A stretch of 56,675 nt of DNA from Clostridium sp. CAG:678 (GTDB lineage: Bacteria > Bacillota > Clostridia > Oscillospirales > Acutalibacteraceae). The stretch's first letter is position 1, and every line of letters starts with the position of its first letter. A model generated the notes under the pieces. It had not been told where the DNA came from and did not search any database. It saw nothing but the letters and a program-made list of their open reading frames with translations. Location of the stretch: the NCBI GenBank assembly GCA_000431535.1, contig HF991822.1, positions 141,209 through 197,883 on the forward strand. Direction: 5' to 3'. This document shows, piece after piece, positions 15,510 through 24,282 of the stretch. The position numbers and the translations under genes were made by a program.

Positions 15510-16786
15510 TGCCTTCCGAAAACAAGAAATCAAGAAAAGGCAAGTTTTCATTACGAAAACTGATTTATAATGACAAATATTTGATTGTGCTGTCCATCAT
15601 TGCCGCAATTACCATATGGATCGCAACATCCATTAATCTGAGCCCGGAAACCACCAAGTCCGTAACGGTTCCCGTAACGGTTGATTTTTCCGGCACACTT
15701 GCAGAGCAGCTCGGTATCCAGTATTTTGATTCAACGGATATCACGGTTGATGTAACCGTATCCTGCCAGCGTTATCTTGCCAGAGATATAACGGCGGACG
15801 ATATTTCCGCGTCTCTGCGCACGGATACCGTAACTTCTGCCGGTTACCAGTCTGTTCAGATATTGGTTGCCGCGCGCGGGAATGACGAGTTTACGATCGA
15901 GAGTTATTATCCCACATCCATTGCCGGGCTTTACGATGTCTATCAGGAGCAGAGTTTCCCGGTTGAACTGAAATATTCCAACACGGATTTTTGCGCGGAT
16001 GGTTATGTGGCGGGCACAACCACGCTGAGCGAGGATACTATCCTTGTGGGTGGACCAAGAACCTATGTTTCCCAGGTGGACAGGGTAGAGGCTACTATCA
16101 GTTTGGACAGCGGCCTTACGGAATCTCAGCTTGTGGATCTTGCCCCCGTTGCACTGGATGCAAACGGCAACCAGCTTGACTATATCACGTTTGAAAACAC
16201 GGTCAGCGCGAATGTGCCGATCCTCAAAGTGGAAAATCTATCACCGCAGGTAAATCTTGTAAATGCGCCTGTGAACGTGCAGAATATCGTGGATATTCAA
16301 TATTCAGTCAGCAGGGTGCAGGCAGGCGTTTTAGACAGTGAAGGCGATGCCGTGCTTGATCTTGGAGACATTGATTTTTCAACAATCCGTTCCGGAGAAA
16401 ATGAATTTACGTTTAATCTTTCCAATCTGAACGGTGTTGTCGTGCTGGACGGAACGGAAGAGATTATCGTTACTGTAACTGTGCCGGATAATTTTGAAAC
16501 GCGCGATATCCGCGTTTCTGCCTCTGATGTAACCGTGAATGCGCCGGACGGCTTTACGGCGCAGGCGGTCAGTCTGCCGGATGCAACGATTACCGTTGTC
16601 GGCAGCCCGGAGGCGCTGGAAAATCTGACAACTGCAAATCTTGTGCTGAGTTGTGATCTAAGGCGTGAATCCGATAAACTGAATGAAGGCACAGCTGAAT
16701 ATGCGCTGTCCGTTTCCGTTACCGATGCGCCTGATGTATGGATATACGGCAGTTACAGCGTCAGAATCAATGTTACGGCGTCGTAA
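15509..16786 (+). CDS. cdaR: CdaR, YbbR-domain regulator of CdaA
   Basis: A 425-residue protein with one N-terminal membrane helix (YLIVLSIIAAITIWIATSIN) and an extracytoplasmic region made of YbbR repeats (SVTVPVTVDFSG, SFPVELKYSN, DIRVSASDVTV). CdaR binds CdaA at the membrane and tunes c-di-AMP synthesis. RBS AAGGAGGGTG sits inside the end of cdaA. The final domain ends SVRINVTAS. A shared terminator separates it from the convergent rodA. Confidence 0.93.
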   Translation: MPSENKKSRKGKFSLRKLIYNDKYLIVLSIIAAITIWIATSINLSPETTKSVTVPVTVDFSGTLAEQLGIQYFDSTDITVDVTVSCQRYLARDITADDISASLRTDTVTSAGYQSVQILVAARGNDEFTIESYYPTSIAGLYDVYQEQSFPVELKYSNTDFCADGYVAGTTTLSEDTILVGGPRTYVSQVDRVEATISLDSGLTESQLVDLAPVALDANGNQLDYITFENTVSANVPILKVENLSPQVNLVNAPVNVQNIVDIQYSVSRVQAGVLDSEGDAVLDLGDIDFSTIRSGENEFTFNLSNLNGVVVLDGTEEIIVTVTVPDNFETRDIRVSASDVTVNAPDGFTAQAVSLPDATITVVGSPEALENLTTANLVLSCDLRRESDKLNEGTAEYALSVSVTDAPDVWIYGSYSVRINVTAS

Positions 16787-16810
16787 TTGTAATTGAATCA
16801 AGCATAAACA

Positions 16811-16840
16811 AAAACCCTTTTGCTTACGCAAAAGGGTTTT
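16811..16840. terminator. Bidirectional terminator between cdaR and rodA
   Basis: A 13-bp perfect stem, AAAACCCTTTTGC (16811-16823)/GCAAAAGGGTTTT (16828-16840), with loop TTAC. It touches the rodA stop codon on the other strand. Confidence 0.9.
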
Positions 16841-18000
16841 TAATCTGAATAAAACAGTGATTTGGTTTGATTTTTACTGTACCTGTATACAGAAAGAACA
16901 ATACCGAGTGCAAGATAGATACTCAAACTGGAGGAGCCGCCGGATGAAAACAACGGCAGCGTTATACCGATACAGGGCAAAAGGGAAAGTTCCATTCCTA
17001 CGTTTACAAATACCTGTGCAAGCAGCATGATCCCCACGCCCATACACATCAAGTATCCTACATTGTCTCTTGCCTTGAGTCCGGCGGAAAAGACCCGGAT
17101 GATCAACAGTGCCAGTAAAAGGATCACTGCCATGGCGCCAACAAAACCAAGTTCTTCGCCGGCAACGGATAATACAAAATCGTTCTGGTTTTCCGGCACT
17201 CTTCCTGTTTGCGTCATTCTGCCGTTAAGAAATCCCTGCCCAAACCAGCCGCCGCTTCCGATGGCAATCTTGGCGTTGTTTTGCTGGTACATAACGTCTT
17301 CATAATGTTCAGGATAAAACAGGGCAACGATCCTTTGCCTTTGTATTCCGGAAATCAGATTCGTTTTCCACGCAACCATAAATCCCACGATAATGGCACA
17401 GAAACCGGCAATAAAATAACCGATGTTTATTTTTGCCATAAACAGCATGCCGATAAACAGGATCAGAAAGATCAGCGCGGAACCTGCGTCTCCGGTCAGG
17501 ATAACAAGCCCTATCGGTATCAGCCCGTGGATGACGAGCGGAATGATCGTTTTCAGCTTGTTTATTTTTTCCTTTACCATATCTAAATGATAAGAAAAGG
17601 AAATGATAAAACCAACTTTCATGATCTCGGAGGACTGTATCGTAAAAGAACCGATACGCAGCCAGCTTCTTGCTGTGTCTCTGGCGGACGGCGCCTCACC
17701 GAAAATGAAAGTAACGATCATCAGTATAACGCAGGCAGCCGCTATAAACGGCCAGAGTTTGCTGATGAACTCGTAGTTTATTACGGATAGCACGATGGCG
17801 ATCACAACACCGCCCGAAACGGTGATCAGCATTGCAAGCAGTTCCCTTGAAATCAGCTCGCCGTCACTCAAAGAAGAATAGGTTGCGCTGTATACAAGCG
17901 AAAGCCCGTATGCGGAGGCGGTAAGCGCAGTTATGATCGTAAATATATCAAGGCCTGAGAAAAAATCAAACGCGTTTGTTTTTTTCTGCAGCGTGTTCAA
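16840..18000 (-). CDS. rodA: SEDS peptidoglycan glycosyltransferase RodA
   Basis: A 386-residue SEDS protein with about 10 membrane helices, which polymerises lipid II for the elongasome. GSFTIQSSEIMKVGFIISF, the loop AIGSGGWFGQGFLNGRMTQ, VPENQNDFVLSVAGEELGF (with the conserved ENxxDFxF-type segment) and PLFSSGGSSSLSIYLALGI are the family hallmarks. TTG at 18000 is taken as start because GGAGGTG lies 6 bases upstream and no ATG is suitably placed. RodA, rather than FtsW or SpoVE, is judged from the GRMTQTGRVPE loop; no penicillin-binding protein gene is adjacent. Confidence 0.9.
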   Translation of the reverse strand: MNTLQKKTNAFDFFSGLDIFTIITALTASAYGLSLVYSATYSSLSDGELISRELLAMLITVSGGVVIAIVLSVINYEFISKLWPFIAAACVILMIVTFIFGEAPSARDTARSWLRIGSFTIQSSEIMKVGFIISFSYHLDMVKEKINKLKTIIPLVIHGLIPIGLVILTGDAGSALIFLILFIGMLFMAKINIGYFIAGFCAIIVGFMVAWKTNLISGIQRQRIVALFYPEHYEDVMYQQNNAKIAIGSGGWFGQGFLNGRMTQTGRVPENQNDFVLSVAGEELGFVGAMAVILLLALLIIRVFSAGLKARDNVGYLMCMGVGIMLLAQVFVNVGMELSLLPCIGITLPLFSSGGSSSLSIYLALGIVLSVYRYSKNQTKSLFYSD

Positions 18001-18078
18001 TGCTTCACCTCCGTGGATAACAAGATTAAGTCTATTATATTCTTATTAATTATTAAATGCAAGCAAATTTAATAAGTG

Positions 18079-18106
18079 TTGAAATAATTTATTTTTATGA
18101 TATAAT
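18079..18106 (+). promoter_or_regulatory. Promoter of fhs-tsaE-tsaB-rpiB
   Basis: TTGAAA (18079-18084), 16-bp spacer, TATAAT (18101-18106). The leader to ATG 18150 is about 35 bases. Confidence 0.75.
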
Positions 18107-18149
18107 AAATTCACACAAAGGAAAAATATTCAGTTTTGGGAGAGTTCAT

Positions 18150-19817
18150 ATGTTATCTGATATAGAGATCGCGCGCCGCGCAAATATGAAAAGGATCACT
18201 GAGGTTGCCAAAACAGCAGGTATAAAGGAAGAGGAGATCGAACAGTACGGAAGTTATAAAGCCAAGCTTTCCGATTCGCTCCTGAACAGAATTGAAACAG
18301 AGCAGGACGGCAAACTTATCCTTGTTACCGCCGTGAATCCCACGCCGGCAGGGGAGGGCAAAACCACCGTTACAATAGGTTTGGGAGACGGTATGCGTAA
18401 AATCGGCAAAAATGCCGTTATTGCCCTGCGTGAGCCGTCATTGGGTCCTGTTTTCGGCATCAAGGGCGGTGCCGCCGGCGGCGGTTACAGCCAGGTTGTG
18501 CCGATGGAAGAGATCAATCTTCATTTTACCGGTGATATGCATGCGATCACAAGTGCGAATAATCTGATGTGCGCGATCTTGGATAACCATATCCAGCAGG
18601 GAAATGAACTTTGTATTGATCCCAGAAAAATATTGGTTAAGCGTTGCTTGGATATGAATGATCGCGCCCTCAGAAATATCGTGTGCGGACTTGGCGGCGC
18701 TGTAAACGGTGTGCCGCGGGAGGATCATTTCATTATTACTGTAGCGTCTGAAGTGATGGCAATCCTTTGCCTTGCATCTGATCTGTTTGATTTGAAAGAA
18801 CGCCTCGGCAATATTTTGATTGCCTATACGTATGACGGCAAGCCGGTCTACTGCCGCGATATTCAGGCAAACGGCGCAATGACTGTTCTTTTAAAAGACG
18901 CGATCAAGCCGAATTTGGTTCAAACGCTTGAAAATAATCCCGCAATCATGCATGGCGGTCCGTTTGCGAATATTGCCCATGGCTGTAACAGCGTGCGCGC
19001 AACAAAAGCCGCTCTGAAACTTGGGGATTACTGCATTACTGAGGCAGGGTTCGGGTCTGATCTCGGCGCAGAAAAGTTTTTGGATATCAAATGCCGGCTT
19101 GCCGGGTTTAAACCAAACTGTGTTGTGCTTGTTTCTACGGTTCGCTCTATGAAGTATAACGGCGGCGTCGCCAAAGAAGATCTTACAAAAGAAAATATGG
19201 ACGCGCTGAAAAAAGGCTCCGTAAATTTAGGCGCACATATAGATAATCTTAAAAAATTCGGTGTAAAAGTTGTTGTGGCAATCAACCATTTCTATGCAGA
19301 TACCGATGCGGAGATTCAGTTTATTAAGGATTACTGCGCGGAAAAAGGCGCTGATGTTGCCGTTACCAAATGTTTTGCAGAAGGTTCTGATGGCGCTGTT
19401 GATCTTGCTCAAAAAGTGGTAAAAGCCTGCGAAGGGGAAAGCCATTATCATCCGCTTTACCCCCTTGATCTTTCCATTGAGGAAAAGATCGAAACGATTG
19501 CAAAAGAGATCTACGGTGCGGACGGCGTGGATTATTCCGCGTCAGCTAAAAAAAGCATTGCTGAATTTGAGAAACTCGGCGCTGGGCAGATGCCGGTCTG
19601 CATTGCGAAAACGCAGTACAGCCTTTCCGATAACGCAAAACTGCTTGGCAGGCCAAGCGGTTTTATACTTCATATCGAATCGGTTGAGCTTTCAAACGGC
19701 GCCGGTTTTGTGGTTTGCAGAACCGGATCGGTTATGACGATGCCCGGCCTTTCCAAACAGCCGGCAGCTTACAGCATTGATATTGATGAAAACGGTAATA
19801 CGATAGGTCTGTTTTGA
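18150..19817 (+). CDS. fhs: Formate--tetrahydrofolate ligase
   Basis: A 555-residue enzyme that makes 10-formyl-THF from formate, THF and ATP, feeding one-carbon metabolism (or acetogenesis, if the rest of that pathway exists elsewhere). The P-loop [20 protein letters not shown] lies near residue 60; [20 protein letters not shown] and the C-terminal [20 protein letters not shown] are family signatures. The ATG at 18150 has GGGAG upstream and removes a 31-residue non-conserved extension that would overlap the promoter. The tsaE start follows the stop by one base. Confidence 0.95.
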   Translation: MLSDIEIARRANMKRITEVAKTAGIKEEEIEQYGSYKAKLSDSLLNRIETEQDGKLILVTAVNPTPAGEGKTTVTIGLGDGMRKIGKNAVIALREPSLGPVFGIKGGAAGGGYSQVVPMEEINLHFTGDMHAITSANNLMCAILDNHIQQGNELCIDPRKILVKRCLDMNDRALRNIVCGLGGAVNGVPREDHFIITVASEVMAILCLASDLFDLKERLGNILIAYTYDGKPVYCRDIQANGAMTVLLKDAIKPNLVQTLENNPAIMHGGPFANIAHGCNSVRATKAALKLGDYCITEAGFGSDLGAEKFLDIKCRLAGFKPNCVVLVSTVRSMKYNGGVAKEDLTKENMDALKKGSVNLGAHIDNLKKFGVKVVVAINHFYADTDAEIQFIKDYCAEKGADVAVTKCFAEGSDGAVDLAQKVVKACEGESHYHPLYPLDLSIEEKIETIAKEIYGADGVDYSASAKKSIAEFEKLGAGQMPVCIAKTQYSLSDNAKLLGRPSGFILHIESVELSNGAGFVVCRTGSVMTMPGLSKQPAAYSIDIDENGNTIGLF

Positions 19818-19818
19818 T

Positions 19819-20250
19819 ATGCGTTCTTTTCTTTCTCACAACAGGCAGGAAACCGTGAATTTCGCAAAAGGTTTCGCGGCGGATCTCCCAAAAGGCACAG
19901 TCATTGCGTTTTTAGGTGATCTCGGCGCCGGGAAAACAGCTTTTGTTTCCGGTCTCGTTGAAGGGCTTGGCATAGACTGCGATGTCTCTTCTCCCACTTT
20001 TGCCATTTGTAACCAGTATATCGGTGATTCCGCGTCGCTGTATCATTTTGATATGTACCGTGTAGACGGATGGGACGATCTTTATTCAACCGGCTTTTTT
20101 GACTGCCTGGATTCCGGAGCCTATATTGCCGTGGAGTGGGCGGAAAATGTTTTTGGCGCGCTCCCGGATGATGCAATCATAATCGATATTTCCAAAATTT
20201 CAGAAAATGTCAGGGAATTTAAAATCTATAAAAAAGGTGAAATGGAGTAA
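19819..20250 (+). CDS. tsaE: tRNA t6A biosynthesis ATPase TsaE
   Basis: A 143-residue P-loop ATPase. AFLGDLGAGKTAFVSGL is the Walker A and SSPTFAICNQY the switch region; YHFDMYRVDGWDDLYSTGF and VEWAENV are typical of TsaE. It acts with TsaB and TsaD in adding threonylcarbamoyl to A37 of ANN-decoding tRNAs. It starts one base after fhs and shares one base with the tsaB start. Confidence 0.93.
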   Translation: MRSFLSHNRQETVNFAKGFAADLPKGTVIAFLGDLGAGKTAFVSGLVEGLGIDCDVSSPTFAICNQYIGDSASLYHFDMYRVDGWDDLYSTGFFDCLDSGAYIAVEWAENVFGALPDDAIIIDISKISENVREFKIYKKGEME

Positions 20251-20924
20251 TGCTGTTACTGTCCGTTGATTCTTCCGCTGTAACGGCGTCTGCTGCGCTT
20301 ACAAACGGAGATCATGTAATTAAAAGTGAATTTATAAATAACGGCCTAACGCACAGTGAAACGCTTCTGCCGCTTATTGAGAGCGTAATGCAGGGGCGCT
20401 CGTTTTCTGATCTGGACGCCATTGCCGTAACAGCAGGCCCAGGTTCGTTTACCGGTGTTCGTATCGGCGTTGCCACCGTTAAGGGCATTGCATTTCCATA
20501 CAATACACCTTGTATCAGCGTTTCCACGCTGGAGGCAATCGCCTATAATTTTACGGATGAAAATGCCGTGATCTGCGCTGTGATGGATGCGCGCCGAATG
20601 CAGTTTTATAATGCGCTGTTTCGTTCGGAAAACGGTAAAATCACGCGGCTTTGTAAGGACAGAGCGATCGCCGCAGCCGATCTTGCAGAGGAATTAAAGC
20701 AATATGAAAGAGTGATTGTTGCAGGGGATGGCGCTGCATTGTTTTACTCGGCTTTGCATACGGATCACTGCGAACTTGCGCAGCGTGATAAAGTGTACCA
20801 GAATGGATTGGGTGTTGCAGCCGCGGCGCAAAATAAAGAAAAAATTTCCGCGTCCGCTTTGATGCCGGTCTATTTAAGACCAAGCCAGGCGGAACGGGAA
20901 CTGAAATTAAAAAGAAAAGATTGA
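20250..20924 (+). CDS. tsaB: tRNA t6A biosynthesis protein TsaB
   Basis: A 224-residue ASKHA-fold protein. It opens MLLLSVDSSAVTASAAL; TAGPGSFTGVRIGVATVKGI (near residue 63) is the TsaB signature, and CAVMDARRMQFYNALF follows. It is the scaffold partner of TsaD in t6A synthesis. tsaD is not in the window. No rimI follows, although that is a common neighbour; instead rpiB comes next, 11 bases after the stop. Confidence 0.93.
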   Translation: MLLLSVDSSAVTASAALTNGDHVIKSEFINNGLTHSETLLPLIESVMQGRSFSDLDAIAVTAGPGSFTGVRIGVATVKGIAFPYNTPCISVSTLEAIAYNFTDENAVICAVMDARRMQFYNALFRSENGKITRLCKDRAIAAADLAEELKQYERVIVAGDGAALFYSALHTDHCELAQRDKVYQNGLGVAAAAQNKEKISASALMPVYLRPSQAERELKLKRKD

Positions 20925-20935
20925 GGAGAAAGAGT

Positions 20936-21385
20936 ATGCTTGCTTTAGGTTCGGATCATGCGGGTTTCCCGCTCAAGGTAGAGATCATGAAATATCTGGA
21001 TTCCATTGGTGTGGTCTATCAGGATTTTGGCTGTTATTCAGCGGAACGGTACGATTATGCCATTGCCGCGCAAAAAGCCTGTGATGCCGTTGTCAGCGGC
21101 AAGTGCGAAAAAGCGTTGCTGTTTTGCGGTACAGGTATCGGGATCTCCATGGCTGCCAATAAAGTAAAAGGAATACGTGCCGCAGCCTGCTCGGATTATT
21201 TCAGCGCAAAATACACACGTGCGCATAATGATGCGAACTGCCTTTGCCTTGGAGCGCGCGTAGTCGGTGCAGGTCTTGCCGAGGAGCTTGTGGATGTGTT
21301 CCTGCATACGGAGTTTGAAGGCGGCAGGCATCAAACCAGAATTGATCAGATCGCGGATATAGAATGCGGAAAAAAACTTTATTGA
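20936..21385 (+). CDS. rpiB: Ribose-5-phosphate isomerase B
   Basis: A 149-residue RpiB/LacA/LacB family enzyme that interconverts ribose 5-phosphate and ribulose 5-phosphate. LALGSDHAGFPLK is the N-terminal substrate loop, and CGTGIGISMAANKVKGIRA contains the catalytic Cys. CSDYFSAKYTRAHNDANCLC follows the RpiB pattern with its conserved His/Asn. The ATG at 20936 is chosen because GAGGAG (20923-20928), overlapping the tsaB stop, has the right spacing; a TTG at 20921 would precede it. Confidence 0.92.
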   Translation: MLALGSDHAGFPLKVEIMKYLDSIGVVYQDFGCYSAERYDYAIAAQKACDAVVSGKCEKALLFCGTGIGISMAANKVKGIRAAACSDYFSAKYTRAHNDANCLCLGARVVGAGLAEELVDVFLHTEFEGGRHQTRIDQIADIECGKKLY

Positions 21386-21393
21386 TAACAAAC

Positions 21394-21423
21394 TGTCTTC
21401 GCCTTTGGCGGAGACCTTTTTAT
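21394..21423 (+). terminator. Terminator after rpiB
   Basis: GTCTTCGCC (21394-21402)/GGCGGAGAC (21406-21414) with one G-T pair, then CTTTTTAT. It ends the fhs-tsaE-tsaB-rpiB unit. Confidence 0.8.
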
Positions 21424-21434
21424 CTTAGGTGCTC

Positions 21435-22205
21435 ATGACGAACAAAGATATATTTAAAATCGCGCTTGCACAGTCTGCTGAAGACTGTAACTGCTCTCCC
21501 GCTGATTTTCTTAAATCAGAAAATATCGTTGTTATTTCAAGAAAAAATCCAAAAGCCAGAAGTTATGTTCCGCTGCCGTTGGCGTGCGATCTGGTCACTT
21601 ATGGCGGAAATATCGTTGCGCAGGTCAGTGAAAGTCTGAAAGATCCGGTAACGGACTTTCTAAAAAATAAGGATTTTCATCTTTTTGAAACACCCCAACT
21701 CCATCTTTTGGATGATTTCTTATCTGAATACGGACTCAAGACGTGTTATATGGGTGAATATTTTTTGCCTGATTTAAACAGATTCAGAATACTGGAATGC
21801 AGATTTCCAACTAAACTATTAAAAAGGGAAGATCTTAAAGCGTTGTATCTTCCTGAATGGAGCAACGCGCTTTCCAGAAAAGAAAATAAGCATCTGGATG
21901 TAATGGCGGTGGGCGCGTATGACGGTGATCAGCTGATTGGCCTTGCCGGCTGTTCGAAGGATTGTAAAGAAATGTATCAGATCGGTGTAGATGTTCTTCC
22001 TCAATACCGGCGAAAAGGAATTGCCGCCGCGCTGACAAGCCGCCTCGCGTCAGAGATTTTTAAATTAGGAAAAATACCGTTTTACTGTGCTGCGTGGTCA
22101 AACATTATATCCATGAGAAATGCCGTAAACTGCGGGTTTAAGCCTGCATGGGCAGAACTCACGGCAAGAGAAACGGAATTTGTTGACGAACAGAAAACTA
22201 CATAA
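21435..22205 (+). CDS. GNAT-family N-acetyltransferase
   Basis: About 256 residues. The C-terminal third is a GNAT domain: LDVMAVGAYDGDQLIGLAGC, then YQIGVDVLPQYRRKGIAAAL with the acetyl-CoA P-loop RRKGIA, and CAAWSNIISMRNAVNCGF. The N-terminal ~120 residues are less conserved, so this may be a two-domain GNAT. The substrate is unknown. ATG 21435 is preferred to GTG 21429, but neither has a strong ribosome binding site, and the preceding terminator leaves little room for a promoter; some expression may be read-through from rpiB. Confidence 0.75.
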   Translation: MTNKDIFKIALAQSAEDCNCSPADFLKSENIVVISRKNPKARSYVPLPLACDLVTYGGNIVAQVSESLKDPVTDFLKNKDFHLFETPQLHLLDDFLSEYGLKTCYMGEYFLPDLNRFRILECRFPTKLLKREDLKALYLPEWSNALSRKENKHLDVMAVGAYDGDQLIGLAGCSKDCKEMYQIGVDVLPQYRRKGIAAALTSRLASEIFKLGKIPFYCAAWSNIISMRNAVNCGFKPAWAELTARETEFVDEQKTT

Positions 22206-22233
22206 AAAAAGCCGCCATATGGCGGCTTTTTTT
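22204..22233. terminator. Palindromic bidirectional terminator
   Basis: A perfect palindrome: seven A, GCCGCCATATGGCGGC, seven T (22204-22233). It serves the GNAT gene (+) and the convergent lipoprotein gene (-). Confidence 0.92.
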
Positions 22234-23185
22234 AGCTCCATTTTAATGCTTTAATTGAGAACCCAAGTGAAGTGTCCAGTTTGTTTTTCTGTATAACGGC
22301 AACAAGTGTTGTAGCCTTGCAGCCGGAATCAATTCCGTCTACATTGGCAATCACTTTATAATAGTTGTTATTGCCAAGATCCTGTATCTGTGTAATATTG
22401 ACTCTGTGAGTCGGGCTCTCATACGAACTGCCCGTAACGGTAAATGTATCACTGGTGCTGTTATATGTGATCGGTGCCGGATTGGCAACGTCGGTACCGC
22501 TTGATGTGCAGGAATTGCATTTTGTTTTAAAAGATACAACCGTTCTTGCAAAGTAATTGAAAAGGTCAATCACAACCGTGCCGCTTGCAAAATTGTTGGT
22601 ATCTAAATTTTCTCTCTGGAGCATCCAGCACGCAACATGCGTTGCAATCTCTATCGGCACATTCTGGTTGCTTTCGTAACTGGCTGTATAGAGATACGGT
22701 ACTTCCAGCATATTGGTAACAGTCTTTACATCTTTATCACTGAATTTGACCGTGTTGCCGCTGTCCGAAGTGGTGGGAACTTTGTCTTCATTCATCGGCA
22801 GAGTTGTAAGTTCCGCACTCGTTGTTCCCGAGCCGTTTCCCGTATTATTGCTGACATCTTCTCTGTCCGTTACTCTGTCAGGACCGGAACTCGGTTCCGT
22901 ATTCTCGCCGGAGCCGCCGTTCTGCTTGTCTTCTGCAGGCATATTCTGCGGATTATCGATCACTTCGCCGGTCTTATTGCCTTCGGCGTCAAGGACATAT
23001 GCTTTCCCGTCCTCATAAAGAACGGCAACGGTATTGCCGTTTTCATCCTGCTCAAAACCGTATTCCGAAATGCTGTCAGAAAGACCGCCGGCTGTGTCCG
23101 CGGTTTCCGCCTCATCACTGCATGCTGCAAAGCATCCGGCAAGCAAACAAATACATAAAAATATTGCGCTGAATTTTTTTATCAT
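22232..23185 (-). CDS. Hypothetical lipoprotein with Ser/Thr/Asn-rich linker
   Basis: A 317-residue protein. MIKKFSAIFLCICLLAGC gives a lipobox (LAGC, or FAAC four residues later). Residues ~35-70 contain repeats of the NGNTVAVLYEDGKAYVLDA type. A low-complexity Gly/Asn/Ser/Thr linker (~75-150) follows, then a C-terminal domain with a CNSC pair, ending SLGFSIKALKWS. It is likely anchored on the outer face of the membrane, with the C-terminal domain held away by the linker. I do not recognise the domain. The gene is alone, divergent from the membrane protein at 23333. Confidence 0.7.
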   Translation of the reverse strand: MIKKFSAIFLCICLLAGCFAACSDEAETADTAGGLSDSISEYGFEQDENGNTVAVLYEDGKAYVLDAEGNKTGEVIDNPQNMPAEDKQNGGSGENTEPSSGPDRVTDREDVSNNTGNGSGTTSAELTTLPMNEDKVPTTSDSGNTVKFSDKDVKTVTNMLEVPYLYTASYESNQNVPIEIATHVACWMLQRENLDTNNFASGTVVIDLFNYFARTVVSFKTKCNSCTSSGTDVANPAPITYNSTSDTFTVTGSSYESPTHRVNITQIQDLGNNNYYKVIANVDGIDSGCKATTLVAVIQKNKLDTSLGFSIKALKWS

Positions 23186-23286
23186 TCACTGACACCCTCA
23201 AACGAAGTATTTTTATCTATTATAACTATTTTTTTTTAGAAAGTAAATATTATTTTGAATATAGAACACAAGAGTTTACGAATAAT

Positions 23287-23316
23287 TTACAATAAATACA
23301 CATTTAATTGTATAAT
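23287..23316 (+). promoter_or_regulatory. Promoter of the small membrane-protein gene
   Basis: TTACAA (23287-23292), 18-bp spacer, TATAAT (23311-23316). The start codon at 23333 is only about 10 bases after the predicted transcription start, so the transcript has almost no leader beyond a TAGGTAGGTG ribosome site. Confidence 0.5.
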
Positions 23317-23332
23317 ATAGGTAGGTGATGTT

Positions 23333-23866
23333 ATGAAAAAATCCGTTCAGGCGGCTGTTGGTGGAGTTTGCGCCGCACTTTCTGTTGCCGTTATGCTTTG
23401 TTCCGGCATTTTTTATGTGTTTACCTATGCTGTTCCCATGATACTCGGACTGGTTATGATGCTTCTTAAAAGAACATTTTCATCCTCGTGTGCTTGGTGC
23501 GTATATATTGCCGTGAGTATACTATCAATCATTTTGGTTCCGGATAAAGAATCGGTTTTAATGTACACCCTGTTTTTTGGTTATTATCCGATTATCAAAA
23601 GCAATATTGATAAAATTAAGTTTAAACTGATTAGAAATATTGTTAAATTACTGATTTTTAATCTGGCTGTCGCCGCCGTTGAATGTATTGCGTATTTCAT
23701 TTTTGGAATCCCGTTTTTTGAGGACGGAAACTTCTCTGCCGCCATGATCATCCTTTTCACTGTTCTTATGAATGTTACGTTTGTGCTGTATGAATTCCTG
23801 CTCAAAAATTTTATGATCCTTTACGAAAGAAAATTGGAAAAAAGAATCCAGAAAATCTTTAAATAA
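23333..23866 (+). CDS. Hypothetical integral membrane protein
   Basis: A 177-residue protein with about five hydrophobic segments (around residues 5-25, 28-45, 55-80, 100-120, 130-160) and a basic C terminus, LEKRIQKIFK. The size and layout recall small Firmicutes membrane proteins of the ECF S-component type, but no ligand motif is seen, so this is only a shape comparison. It is monocistronic with its own promoter and terminator. Confidence 0.65.
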   Translation: MKKSVQAAVGGVCAALSVAVMLCSGIFYVFTYAVPMILGLVMMLLKRTFSSSCAWCVYIAVSILSIILVPDKESVLMYTLFFGYYPIIKSNIDKIKFKLIRNIVKLLIFNLAVAAVECIAYFIFGIPFFEDGNFSAAMIILFTVLMNVTFVLYEFLLKNFMILYERKLEKRIQKIFK

Positions 23867-23893
23867 AAAGCCGCCCTGCAAGGGCGGCTTTTT
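23865..23893 (+). terminator. Terminator of the small membrane-protein gene
   Basis: A 13-bp perfect stem, 23865-23877 with 23881-23893 (AAAAAGCCGCCCT core), and a GCA loop. It overlaps the stop codon. Confidence 0.92.
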
Positions 23894-23900
23894 GCTGTTA

Positions 23901-23942
23901 TGTGATCTGGTCACTGAAAACATCTTTTAAGCAGGATATACT
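23901..23942 (+). promoter_or_regulatory. trxA promoter with Crp-type operator at about -41
   Basis: TGTGATCTGGTCAC (23901-23914) is a GTGA-N5-TCAC palindrome. The -10 box TATACT starts at 23937, 29 bases after the palindrome centre (23908), which puts the operator at about -41; the -35 region (CTGAAA) is poor. The same motif at the same distance precedes trxB (25464-25505). This geometry is the class II activator arrangement of Crp/Fnr proteins. A Crp/Fnr gene lies between the two thioredoxin genes. Confidence 0.7.
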
Positions 23943-23973
23943 ATAAACACAAACAAAAGAAAGGATGATAAAA

Positions 23974-24282
23974 ATGTCAGTATTAAAAGTAAATTTGAAT
24001 AATTTTGAAACCGTAAAAAACAGTGAGAAAACAGTTCTGCTTGATTTTTACGCCGACTGGTGCGGCCCGTGCAGAATGGTATCGCCGATCGTGGATGAGA
24101 TCGCAGAGGAAAATCCACAATATCTTGTAGGCAAGATCAACGTGGATGAAGAAACAAAACTCGCGGCAGATTTCGGGGTGGGCAGCATCCCTACGCTGAT
24201 CGTTATGAAAAACGGAAGGATTGTGCAGGAATCCGTTGGCGCAAGACCAAAAGAGCAGATCCTCAAAATGTTAGAGGGCTAA
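23974..24282 (+). CDS. trxA: Thioredoxin
   Basis: A 102-residue thioredoxin that reduces protein disulfides in the cytoplasm. The active site WCGPC is at residues 29-33 (DFYADWCGPCRMVSPIVDEI region), and the cis-proline is in GVGSIPTLIV. ATG 23974 is chosen because AAAGGA lies 8 bases upstream; the ATG at 23965 is inside that ribosome site. The 3' end overlaps the convergent Crp/Fnr gene by 12 bases. It is reduced by TrxB, encoded 1.2 kb downstream. Confidence 0.95.
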   Translation: MSVLKVNLNNFETVKNSEKTVLLDFYADWCGPCRMVSPIVDEIAEENPQYLVGKINVDEETKLAADFGVGSIPTLIVMKNGRIVQESVGARPKEQILKMLEG